Positions 1-12,708 of a stretch of DNA of 64,000 nt are shown here, one piece after another; the first letter of the stretch is position 1, and each line of letters starts with the position of its first letter. Under the pieces are notes generated by a model that saw only the letters and a list, made by a program, of their open reading frames with translations, searched no databases and was not told where the DNA came from. Source of the DNA: Diplosphaera chodatii (Eukaryota > Chlorophyta > Trebouxiophyceae > Prasiolales > Stichococcaceae); the NCBI GenBank assembly GCA_032358165.1, contig JAALGY010000052.1:2294001-2358000 (forward strand), given 5' to 3'. Made by a program: the position numbers and the translations under genes.

Positions 1-3000
1 GCAGCTGGTGATGCTCCGCAGCCGCCCTCAGCCCCAGGGGTGGACAGCCAGCCACCGCCGGATGCCCTGCAGCAGTCACCGCCAGATGCTGCAGCAGAGC
101 CAGGCACGCCGCCGCCAGGCACACCTGCAGCTGGCGATGCACCGCAGCCGCCCTCGGCCCCAGGGGTGGACAGCCAGCCGCCGCCGGATGCTGCAGCAGA
201 GCCAGGGACACCGCCGCCAGGCACACCTGCAGCTGGTGATGCTCCGCAGCCGCCCTCAGCCCCAGGGGTGGACAGCCAGCCACCGCCGGATGCCCTGCAG
301 CAGTCACCGCCAGATGCTGCAGCAGAGCCAGGCACGCCGCCGCCAGGCACACCTGCAGCTGGCGATGCACCGCAGCCGCCCTCGGCCCCAGGGGTGGACA
401 GCCAGCCGCCGCCGGATGCTGCAGCAGAGCCTGGCACGCCGCCGCCAGGCACACCTGCAGCTGGCGATGCACCGCAGCCGCCCTCGGCCCCAGGGGTGGA
501 CAGCCAGCCGCCGCCGGATGCTGCAGCAGAGCCTGGCACGCCGCCGCCAGGCACACCTGCAGCTGGCGACACACCACAGCCGCCTTCCGCCCCAGGGGTG
601 GACAGCCAGCAGCCGCCGGATGCTGCAGCAGAGCCAGGGACACCGCCGCCAGGCACACCTGCAGCTGATGATGCTCCGCAGCCGCCCTCAGCCCCAGGGG
701 TGGACAGCCAGCCACCGCCGGATGCCCTGCAGCAGTCACCGCCAGATGCTGCAGCAGAGCCAGGCACGCCGCCGCCAGGCACACCTGCAGCTGGCGATGC
801 ACCGCAGCCGCCCTCGGCCCCAGGGGTGGACAGCCAGCCGCCGCCGGATGCTGCAGCAGAGCCTGGCACGCCGCCGCCAGGCACACCTGCAGCTGGTGAT
901 GCACCGCAGCCGCCTTCAGCCCCAGGGGTGGACAGCCCGCCGCCGCAGGATGCCCTGCAGCAGCCACCGCCGGATGCTGCAGCAGAGCCAGGCACACCGC
1001 CGCCCGGCACACCTGCAGCTGGTGATGCACCGCAGCCGCCTTCAGCCCCAGGGGTGGACAGCCCGCCGCCGCAGGATGCCCTGCAGCAGCCACCGCCGGA
1101 TGCTGCAGCAGAGCCAGGCACACCGCCGCCAGGCACACCTGCAGCTGGTGATGCTCCGCAGCCGCCCTCAGCCCCAGGGTTGGACAGCCAGCCACCGCCG
1201 GATGCCCTGCAGCAGTCACCGCCAGATGCTGCAGCAGAGCCAGGCACACCGCCGCCAGGCACACCTGCAGCTGGTGATGCACCGCAGCCGCCCTCGGCCC
1301 CAGGGGTGGACAGCCAGCCGCCGCCGGATGCTGCAGCAGAGCCTGGCACGCCGGCGCCAGGCACACCTGCAGCTGGTGATGCACCGCAGCCGCCTTCAGC
1401 CCCAGGGGTGGACAGCCCGCCGCCGCAGGATGCCCTGCAGCAGCCACCGCCGGATGCTGCAGCAGAGCCTGGCACGCCGCCGCCAGGCACACCTGCAGCT
1501 GGTGATGCACCGCAGCCGCCCTCAGCCCCAGGGGTGGACAGCCAGTCACCGCCGGATGCTGCAGCAGAGCCAGGCACACCGCCGCCAGGCACACCTGCAC
1601 CTGGTGATGCTCTGCAGCCGCCCTCAGCCCCAGGGGTGGACAGCCAGCCACCGCCGGATGCCCTGCAGCAGTCACCGCCAGATGCTGCAGCAGAGCCAGG
1701 CACGCCGCCGCCAGGCACACCTGCAGCTGGCGATGCACCGCAGCCGCCTACAGCCCCAGGGGTGGACAGCCAGCAGCCGCCGGATGCTGCAGCAGAGCCA
1801 GGGACACCGCCGCCAGGCACACCTGCAGCTGGTGATGCTCTGCAGCCGCCCTCAGCTCTAGGGGTGGACAGCCAGCCACCGCCGGATGCCCTGCAGCAGC
1901 CACCGCCGGATGCTGCAGCAGAGCCAGGCACGCCGCCGCCAGGCACACCTGCAGCTGGTGATGCTCCGCAGCCGCCCTCAGCCCCAGGGGTGGACAGCCA
2001 GCCACCGCCGGATGCCCTGCAGCAGTCACCGCCAGATGCTGCAGCAGAGCCAGGCACACCGCCGCCAGGCACACCTGCAGCTGGTGATGCACCGCAGCCG
2101 CCTTCCGCCCCAGGGGTGGACAGCCAGCCGCCGCCTGATGCTGCAGCAGAGCCAGGGACACCGCCGCCAGGCACACCTGCAGCTGGTGATGCTCCGCAGC
2201 CGCCCTCAGCCCCAGGGGTGGACAGCCAGCCACCGCCGGATGCCCTGCAGCAGTCACCGCCAGATGCTGCAGCAGAGCCAGGCACGCCGCCGCCAGGCAC
2301 ACCTGCAGCTGGCGATGCACCGCAGCCGCCTACAGCCCCAGGGGTGGACAGCCAGCAGCCGCCGGATGCTGCAGCAGAGCCAGGGACACCGCCGCCAGGC
2401 ACACCTGCAGCTGGTGATGCACCGCAGCCGCCTTCAGCCCCAGGGGTGGACAGCCCGCCGCCGCCGGATGCCCTGCAGCAGCCACCGCCGGATGCTGCAG
2501 CAGAGCCAGGCACACCGCCGCCAGGCACACCTGCAGCTGGCGATGCACCGACGCCGCCTTCCGCCCCAGGGGTGGACAGCCAGCCGCCGCCGGATGCTGC
2601 AGCAGAGCCAGGCACGCCGCCGCCAGGCACACCTGCAGCTGGCGATGCACCGCTGCCTCCATCAGCCCCAGGGGTGGACAGCCAGCTACCGCCGGATGCC
2701 CTGCAGCAGCCACCGCCAGATGCTGCAGCAGAGCCAGGCACACCGCCGCCAGGCACACCAGCAGTGGGCGATGCACCGCAGCCACCGCCGTCTGCCACCG
2801 AGGTGGTTGATCAGCTGCCGCCTGCCAACAATGGTGCATCAACCCCGCCATCATCTGCTGTGGTCCAGCCGCCAGTGGCACAACCGTCGCCAGACGCACC
2901 TGCCATGGCAGAGCAGCCGCCGCCAGGTGCAGACCAGCCACCGATCGGCGGACCGTCGCCAGAAACTCCTGTCACACCGCCACCCGGCAGCGCTGCTCTG

Positions 3001-6000
3001 GAGCCGCCGGCAGCAGACCAGCCACCCTCTGGTGCCGATCCCCAGGAGCCACCGGCAGCGGAGCAACCGCCACTGGTACAGGACACCCCCCTGGGCGCGC
3101 CCAGTGCTGGGGACCAGGTGCCTCCTGGGGCCGCCGCTCCAGACCCTCCAGTACTAAATCTGCCGCCGCCTGGCTCGACTTCCGAGCAGCCGCCAGCGAC
3201 GTCGCAGCCGCCGCCGCCGCCGCCTGGCGCCCCGGGCGTCCAGGGGCCGCTGCCCATCCAGCTGCCGCCGGGAGCAACGCAGGCGCCGACGGCAGCGGCG
3301 CCGCCGCCGGACCCGCCGCCGACGGGATCCATCACCCCGGATTTCGACATTCCGCCACCTGTGCCGCTGGCCGCCCCGCCGCCACCTGTGGTAGACGGCC
3401 CTCCGCCTGTGCCTTCTGACGAACCGGCGCCGCCGCCTGTCGTGTCACCGCCGCCAATTGCGCCGCCGCCCACGCCCAACCTGAGCCCGCCGCCGCCAAA
3501 GGTGTTCTACTCACCGCCGCCGCCGCCCATCACACCCGCACGTGAGTCCAAGATATTTCATCGGAGGCTCCACCGTGCCAGCGTTGCTGCTTGGCATTGC
3601 ATCTGCGTGGGGCTGGGTCAGACAGTATTGCTACAGTGCTGTTGTGATGGTCAGCCGCTGGTGTGGTAGCTGGCAACATGTCTGGTGATGTATGCTGACG
3701 AACGTCATGCTGTTTCGGCTGCTGCAGTGTGTGACAGCGGCAACGGGCTGCCTGGCGGCGGGCGGGTGGCGGGCGCCTCTGCAGCGGACTGCTATGCCTG
3801 CCCCATCGGCCAGTTTGCCGCCGGCGACAACTACACCTGCAGCGCCTGTCCGGCCGGCTCTTTTGCGGATGAGGTGCTTGAAAGCAACTTCATGCACAGA
3901 CCACGGCAGTGCTTTCCCACCTGAAGCGCTGCATGACGGGTCCCGCCTTGCAGCCTCGCGATCATGGTGTTTGTGCCGTGTGCTTTTGCTTTCGAAGCAG
4001 CCATCTCCTTTTGCGAGAAGTCGAGAGGAGGCTATTTCTGGACATGTGGGAAAACCGCAATGTATGATCCGCTCAATTTGTGCGTTTTTGGCATCCTGCA
4101 GGCGGGCAGCACAGAGTGCACGCCATGCCTCTCACTGCGCAGCGACTTCACCCAGACTGAGCCATCGGGCTACACCTGCCACTTCCCCGTCTCGACTGCC
4201 GGCGCCACCACCTGCTGTGAGTACTGAGACGCCTGCATAATCTCGTTCATGAGTGAGGTGTTGTTAAAGCTGCAAGTGTCCACCGCATCCACAGAAATCT
4301 CACGAAGTCGTACATGCTTGAGCTGACTGTGGGTGTGTGAAGACGCTGTATACTGATGTCTGAGCTGTACTCTGGGTATGTGCAGCGATGTTCAAGCTGC
4401 CAGCGGCTGTAACAAGCGACAGCGGCTGCATCAAGCGCGCGCCACCCGCGCAGCTGCCTCACAATGTTCGGGTGAGTATCCCTTGATCATTTGCACAAGC
4501 GACACGTCCTTGCAGCCAGGCTGATCTGGTTACACGCTTAGTGTCAAGGGCAAAGTGCTGCATGTGCACCACGCTTCAGCTGCCCTGCAGTGCAGCGTGT
4601 TTCTGACCAACGCTTCCCAGAGGAGTGTACTGTACACAAGGGCAATGCACGTGGACACCCGAGTGTCAGCGCGTAGCTGTGCCAACGAACCACTTGGGTG
4701 CCCGCAGGTGCTGATATCCCCCAGCTCCGGCCAGGCAGGCGTGAAATTCACCACGGACATGCTGTTCCTGGACTCGCTGCGGCTGGGCACCCTGCTGCCA
4801 AAGGTGCGTCGCCGCACCCGCGATGCTGCGTCACCACCCTACATTACCGGCTGCCCAATGTTGCCCATCAGATTGCACAAGCTGACAGGGCGCTTGAATT
4901 TGCAATCCACAGAGGGGCCTGGTGCCAGGCACCGCCGCCACGCTGGCCGTCATGAAGACCGCCATGCCCGGCGGGGCCATGGAGCTGCAGTTTGATGTGC
5001 CCTCCGCATTCCCCAGCGGCTCTGTGCTGCTGACCGGCCACTACCTTGACAACAGGTGAGCGCCTTGGAAACTTCACAACCTCCAACCGAACGTTGTGCT
5101 GTCACCGAGCCAGACTAGAGCCGGGTGGCACTGCAGCAAGGCATGCACTCAGAACATGCTGTCATGAGGGTGCAGTGGGGTGGTGTTAGCCTGACCGCAC
5201 CGCTGTGTTGTGTCGCAGCTACCCCAACTCCCGGGACCTCGCAGCTTGCTTCTCTGTGACGCTGCCGGTGTGCAGCGCGACCGCACCGCGTGTCGCTGCC
5301 CCCACAGCCAAGCCCACAGCCAAGCCCACCGCCAGGCCCACCGCCAAGCCGAAGCCTACTGCCAAGGCGGTCGCGGCTGCGCCCAAGCCCACGGCGAAGA
5401 AGCCCACCGCGAAGCCTACTGCCAAGAAGCCCACCCCCAAACCCACTGCCAAAAAGCCCACCCCCAAACCCACCGCCAAGAAGCCGACGCCCAAGCCAAC
5501 GGCAAAGGTGGCGGCGCGGCTCGCAAGCGCCGACCTGCTCAGCAGCGGCGGCAGCGATATTGCGAGCGGCAGCGGCAGTGGCAGCAGCGATGGCAGCAGC
5601 AATGGTGGTGGCAGCGATGGCGCCGGCGGCACTGGGAGCAGCAATGGTGCCACTGGCAGCGGCAGCAGCAGCAGCAGCAGTCCTGGCAGCAGTGGCACTG
5701 GCCACAGTGGCACCGGCAGTGGCACTGGTGCCAGCAGCAGCGGCGGCAGCAGCAACAGTGCGGGTGCTACAGCCGCCACTGGCAGCAGCAGCTTCAGCGG
5801 TGGCAGTGATGGCGGCCTCGATGCGTCGGCGCAGACTGAGGTTGCTGGCAGTGCCAGCATCGATCGTAGCGCAGCAGCGCAGCGGCTGCAGGCTGCCTTC
5901 GGCCATGCCAACGTGCAGAAGGGTGCACCTGGCAGCTCACCAGCATCGCAGGCGCAGCAGCAGCACTCATCGGTCGCGGCAGCGTCGACCCGTCACATTG

Positions 6001-6197
6001 GCCGCCACAGAATGGCGCCTGCGCAGGCCACACAGCAGCCGGCAGCGGCGGCAGTGGTGCATCAGCACTCTGACGCGGGCAGTCGCTCACAGCAAGCTGC
6101 ACAGCAGGCGCTGCAGCAGCAGCTGGACGCTTCACCGGCAGCCAGCGCACGTCCCACCCATCAGCACTCTGATGTCGCAAAGCGCACAGGGCCGCCC

Positions 6198-6232
<35 letters not shown>

Positions 6233-7240
6233 CGTGGACCTGGGCCCAGTCAGGGAGCACCCGCACGCAGATGTGGCCAGGCCGCACCGCACCGGCCCTC
6301 CACCCGTGCAGCAGGGCAGTGCCAGCAGCGTCGGCGGCGGGGCCCTCACCACAGGGCCGCCCGCTGGACCCGTGCACCCACACAGGCATAGGGGCACCCG
6401 CCCGACCGCAGCGGCGGGGAGGGGAACCAGCCCCACCGCTGCCATTGCACAGCCCACTGCGTCCGGCAATGCCCAGCAGCCGCCGTCGCAGCGCTACTCC
6501 GCTGCCAGCTGGTGGCAGACGCTCCGCGAAACAGCATTGGGGCGCATGGCGGCTGGTGAGCATTGACTGTTGTACCGATCAGTGCTCGGCGGCACTGCCA
6601 CAACGCACAAGCTGTAGCTGATCTGTGGGCTCAGCATGCAGGCGTCGGCGTCCTCATCCGTGCACGTTCAAGAGACATGCCATGTCGTAACACAGGGTCA
6701 CCAGCTGCACACATGGTGCCGCCAGCAGCGGAGGAGTTTACAGCAGCCGCCGCTACCGTGGACGGCAGCAGCAGCACTCTCGGCAGTAGCAGCAGCGGCA
6801 GCGGCAGTCCTGACACCACCAGCGGCAGCGTGAACGCCGCAGGCAGCCATGCAGACCCTGCAGCAGCTGTTGAGGCGGCTGCTGAGGGCACTGGCCTGCG
6901 GCTGGGAGCCGCTGCAGTCATGCAGCAGGCTGCAGTGGGCACAGCGCAGCTGCAAAGCAGCAGCACAGCCGCTGGACTGGATGCTGGGGATTCGCAGGAC
7001 GCAGATGCAGCCAGCATTGTAGATGTAGCCGAGGCAGCTGCAGTGGAGGCCGGGGTCACTGCTGCGACTCACACTGCCGCCCAGCCTCACTTGCATGCAA
7101 ACCATGTGAAGCGTGACAGCAGGAAGTCGAAAAAGCAGCAGCAACATGCGCCCTCTGGCCAGGCCGCACCCCTGCCGCAACATAAGCACTGGCTGAAGCG
7201 AGTGCAGCAGCATTGGCTCGGGATCGGGGCAGGACCATAA
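1..7240 (+). CDS. Proline-rich (hydroxyproline-type) extracellular matrix / cell wall protein with Cys-rich modules, 5' truncated
   Basis: The frame is open from base 1, so the start lies left of the window and no signal peptide is visible. Inferred exons: <1-3541, 3728-3873, 4102-4216, 4386-4471, 4708-4803, 4913-5055, 5219-6555, 6729-7240 (stop TAA); all phases match. Order of parts: 24 tandem Pro-rich repeats (to about 2796); a non-repetitive PPP-rich rod (to 3541); Cys-rich modules resembling GCC2/GCC3 ephrin-receptor-like repeats (CYACPIGQF, CSACPAGSF, STECTPCLS) across exons 2-3; a small globular part ending FSVTLPVC; a KPTAKPT linker (5305-5510); then a long Ser/Gly-, Gln/His- and Ala-rich tail with ten glutamines. 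This resembles secreted hydroxyproline-rich glycoproteins of volvocine and trebouxiophyte walls. A pherophorin relationship is possible but I cannot show it. The role as a wall or matrix structural glycoprotein is inferred from composition. The last exon could start at 6726 instead of 6729. Confidence 0.75.
37..2796 (+). repeat. 24-copy tandem repeat with two unit lengths (126 and 102 bp)
   Basis: Units begin at each G-V-D-S motif. The short form encodes 34 residues (102 bp). The long form carries an extra 8 residues of type DALQQSPP (126 bp). I count 13 long and 11 short units, mostly alternating long-short, so a 228-bp higher-order unit is visible. 13x126 + 11x102 = 2760 bp, which agrees with the span. 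The array starts before the window. Confidence 0.9.
5305..5510 (+). repeat. KPTAKPT-type linker repeat
   Basis: Degenerate repeats of Lys-Pro-Thr-(Ala/Pro)-Lys codons inside exon 7 of the matrix protein. Such Lys/Pro/Thr spacers are common between domains of algal secreted proteins; these are likely O-glycosylated, which is inference. Confidence 0.8.
6201..6230 (+). repeat. (CAG)10 microsatellite encoding polyglutamine
   Basis: Ten uninterrupted CAG codons in the C-terminal low-complexity part of the matrix protein, followed by CAC. Likely length-polymorphic. Confidence 0.9.
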
Positions 7241-8128
7241 TTTGGCTTTTAAGAAGATAGCCGGCAGTGAAGTCATCATAGACCAATAGCATGCCTCGAG
7301 CAACAACAGCGGTCGCGCTATTTACTGTAGCTCTGACTATGTCAGCTGGCCACTCGGTAGGGTGACTGCAGTAGAGGTATCAAAATGGCTGTCACAGTGT
7401 GCCACGAGTAGGCACGGACTGATGAGCAGGAGACCGAGCAGTTGTGTGAGCAAATTGGTATGCCACAGGGCATCATGCGCTGAGTCTTGACTGGTGCTAG
7501 ACCCGAGACCTGCAAGAGCGAGATGCTCCGCCGCAGCAGAACTGTGAACCTATGAAGTGCCTTGATGCCAGTGCACGCCACTTGGTCTGGTTTGGTAGGG
7601 TATGCTTACGAGTTTTGTTTTGGTTTCTGCAAACTTGCTCAGTTCGTCACAGCTTCTGGCACGTTCAGACTGTGGTGTGGAAACATTGTTCCTTCCTTGC
7701 CGCCTCAAGAGACACAGTTTGTACTGCCGCTTGGTGATCAGCTGACCCGTGTAGTGCACTTCTCACATATCCAGCCTGATCATGACACGGCTTCGCCAAA
7801 CATCTGCTCCTCTCGCCGGCGCTGCTGCTTGGCTGCTTACCCCAAAACGTCATTGGCGTCTTGTCCCTTGCAGCCCTGAAGCAGCAAGCGAACCTGCAGT
7901 CATAAGGAAGTGTTAACTAACTGCGATCGCTGCTGCGAAACCTCCACAGGATAGCTGCTTGTCTCGTCGCTGTCATATTGCTGTATCGTCTTATCGCTGT
8001 CTTATTGCTGCTTGTCTTACATCTCACCTACCGTACCTGGAAAGGGGCTTCAGAGGGGCTTTAGAGCACTGGCGCCTGGGTGCAGCTGGTGATACGCTCC
8101 TGTGCAAGTGCTGGCCAGAAACATACCA
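7241..8128. other. Convergent intergenic region, no gene seen
   Basis: Lies between the stop of the matrix protein (+) and the stop of the RWDD2-like gene (-), so it should hold both 3' UTRs. Short open frames exist but none has spliceable context or recognisable motifs. Confidence 0.6.
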
Positions 8129-9913
<1,785 letters not shown>

Positions 9914-10258
9914 GGATATAGCATTGATTCCTGTTGATGGCTTGCAGAGCATGTAGCTCTAGTTTTCATCGCATCAGCATGCATCTGCCATTCCAGTACA
10001 TGCCTGCACTTCTTCCACTTGGGCGCTTAGTGCCTCCAGCCAAGGTTGCATGACTGAGCCATCGACTTCACTCCCTGCTTGACGCTGCAAATCGATTTTG
10101 CACCCGAGATCTGGCAACGATGATGAAGCTGATCATCAGCATGTTGACAGCTTGACACCACGAGCAGCCATCTTAGCAATGGTTATCACTTCTTGATTTC
10201 ACACGGCGCAATCCTTGACAGTGTGACAGTTTGTGTTCTAGTTTGGCACTTCTGCAGT
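9914..10258. promoter_or_regulatory. Short divergent intergenic region (putative bidirectional promoter)
   Basis: About 345 bp between the start codons of the RWDD2-like gene (-) and the PsbP-domain gene (+). It must contain both 5' UTRs and promoters. I recognise no clear TATA box. Confidence 0.5.
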
Positions 10259-11905
10259 ATGCTCGCGAGTCGTGACATCTACACACGGCGCCCATTCGTG
10301 TCATGTCAGCCAGCATTTCGCAGCGGCAGGCATCACAGGCCCTGCCACGGGACTGCATCTCATGCCTCGCAACAGCGACAGCCGAGTGCAGAGACAGCCA
10401 GCGCAGCCCAGCATGACAGGAGGTCGATTCTGGCCATTGCCGCAGCCAGCCTGCTGATTCCGCTACCTGCGATCGCCGCAGAGGCAACAGCGGACGCCTC
10501 GGCAGTGAAGGAGCTCAAGGGCAAGGCGGGCTTCCGGTTCCAGTACCCAGACGACTGGGTCACTGGCTTTGTGAGCAGTCGGTCAGACGATGCAGCGCAT
10601 GCATGCGTGCGCTACTGCTGTCATGTGCAATCTGATCACTATAAAGCATGCTGGGCAGCACCCAACATTTGTGCCTACCCGCAACGCAGAACCGGAGGAA
10701 CCAGTCGGGTGCGCTTGCACTTGTGGGCGACTTCAAGAACTTCGACACCGCCAGCGTGTTGAAGGCAGACATGTCGCGCCTCAAGCTGCCGCCCGAGACA
10801 GGCGCGCATTGAGTTGATGCCTGTCAACGTTGCGGCTCTTCTCTTGGCCATTTCAGAGGCGGCAGTTGCAAACGTCAACCATGCTGAGCCTTGTTGCTGA
10901 GACTGTGCACCTGTTGGATACAGCCGAAAGGGGCGATGCCAAGGCGCTGGTGCGCGCACTTATTGACGAGGCTCGCAGCACGGTGCGCTTGCATCCATGG
11001 GATGGGTCATCTACATACAACAGCCGATTCTTACGTACGGATTGACCCGAGCATGAGCATGAGATACTCTGCAGGGCAGCACGATGATCTTCGAGCTCGT
11101 CAATGAGGGTACAGAGCGGAAAGACGGCGGAAACTATGTTACCTTCGAGTGAGCTATCATGCCGTGAGATCCGTACCAGCTTGTTGTCCCGCTTTTGCTT
11201 GCATGGAAAAGGCCGGGCCGGTTGCATACGCCTGAACTTGCACCGCGGCAGCGGCTGCAAAGGGTGTCACACCAACACAACACATTCCTCAAGAACGAGG
11301 CGGCAGCGCAGTGAACGTGCTTCTCCCTGCTGCTCAGGTACGTGCTGTCGATCTGCAACGGTGAAATTGAGGAGGGTTTAGAGGGCCGGCGGCGCTGTTT
11401 GGTGGGTGTCTCAACTTGTTGGCTTCACATTGCTTCCAGATGCAAGGTTGATCATGTGCAGTGGCCAGCTGCAGACGTCGCGTACAGTACATATACATGT
11501 GGCCTTGAGGCTGTTGTGCTGATTGGTTTCGAGCAAGTGTGCCTGCCGCACCTGCAGGCGCCCAATGGCAACGCACAGGACCCAATCACGCGGCACCTGG
11601 TGGCAGCGGCGACCTTCAAGGGCGGTGCGCAACGACACCCAGCTGATCCCCTGGAAACCAGCAGAATAGTCACACACTCAGCTTCAAAATACGGGACACT
11701 TGCTTTATTGCTGGTACCCATCCAACACTCGTTCCTGGACTCGCAGAATGCAGACATGCTCTGCATGACACACTGGTTAAGGCATCACGGCATCACCATA
11801 CGTGCAGGTGAGGCGTACCTGATCACAGCCAGCAGCCCTGTAGAGCGGTGGCCCCAGACGGCAGATAGGCTGCGAGGCATTGCAGAAAGCTTCCAGGTGG
11901 GCTGA
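10259..11905 (+). CDS. Thylakoid-lumen PsbP-domain protein
   Basis: Seven exons: 10259-10570, 10690-10801, 10924-10982, 11075-11148, 11338-11401, 11558-11624, 11808-11905; 786 nt, 261 residues. The N-terminus is a bipartite transit region: basic Ser/Thr-rich stretch, twin Arg at residues 54-55, hydrophobic core and an AIAA-E type cleavage site near residue 74, pointing to Tat export into the lumen. The mature part follows the PsbP fold pattern: GFRFQYPDDWV, GALALVGDFKNF, MIFELVNEG, the CNGEIEEGLEGRRRC segment, and the closing LITASSPVERW...GIAESF. PsbP itself is a PSII oxygen-evolving subunit; PPD and PPL relatives act in assembly of photosystems or NDH. Which subgroup this is cannot be said from sequence alone. 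The exon 2 donor is GC (AG|GCGCGC) rather than GT. The ATG at 10259 was chosen over in-frame upstream codons because the transit peptide starts there. Confidence 0.82.
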
Positions 11906-12708
11906 GCCCGCAGGCTACCAGGGCAGGGGCACGTGACATCACCATGTTAGAGGTGTTAGTGCGCTAGGGCTTGAGGGCAGCTGGCAGATGCATTGCAACC
12001 TTGTTTGGGCAGTAAGGAATGGAGTAGGAAGTAGGGCAGAGCTGTGGCTGCGTGGCAACTACATCGTGTGTCAGCGAGCAGTTTTTGGGGATATACAAAT
12101 GGGTGTGCAGTGGCAGGTAGGCGGTTGTGTGGTGCGCAGCACATGTACACTATTGCCCGTATGAGACCGAGTTTTGGTGATGTGAAGCACCTGCTGTACA
12201 ATCAACGGACCACCCTGTGCACACAGCAGTCAGACTGATGCTCAATCAGCATCGCTGCACCAGGACGTGCATGCTCTACCGAGGTAGCTGCTCGCCCATG
12301 TGCTGTCTACCCAATCGTGCCGTTGGCAGCTGTGCAGCGCCTCATCAGCTTGCTGGGGTGCCTCTGATGTGCGCCCCCTTTGCCTGCACGAAGCCGTTGC
12401 GGATCAGCTGCCCTTCGGTTGACACCTCGCCACCGCCCAGGCCATTTGCGGCAACAGCAGCTGTCAGTGCCATCAGCCAGCACATTGCCTGCGAGCATGT
12501 CAACCGAATGTCGATAGGGAGGCACCTGCTGAGAGTTCCGGGGTAGACAGGTGGTAACAGGCACGGAGTGCAGGCTCACTCCTGACACAATGAGTGACAC
12601 AAAGCGGCAGGCCGCACGGAGATGCAGCCCCGCACAACTTTTCTGCAACACCATGAGGTGACACACTGCAGCCTGACAAGACAGACGCCCGCTGCTGCGC
12701 AGTCGTGC
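11906..12708. other. Convergent intergenic region, no gene seen
   Basis: Between the stops of the PsbP gene (+) and the GT2-like gene (-). A minus-strand frame at 12307-12600 could be an alternative last exon of the GT2-like gene (an acceptor-like TTGCAG lies near 12640), but it looks low in coding quality. Otherwise I see nothing in it. Confidence 0.5.

Noticed and set aside
8..3479. Long open frames in other frames and on the minus strand across the Pro-rich repeat (for example 8-1861 +, 1748-2320 -, 2811-3479 -)
   Set aside because: They are by-products of a stop-free repeat whose unit length is a multiple of 3. Only the Pro-rich frame continues through splice sites into the downstream Cys-rich exons.
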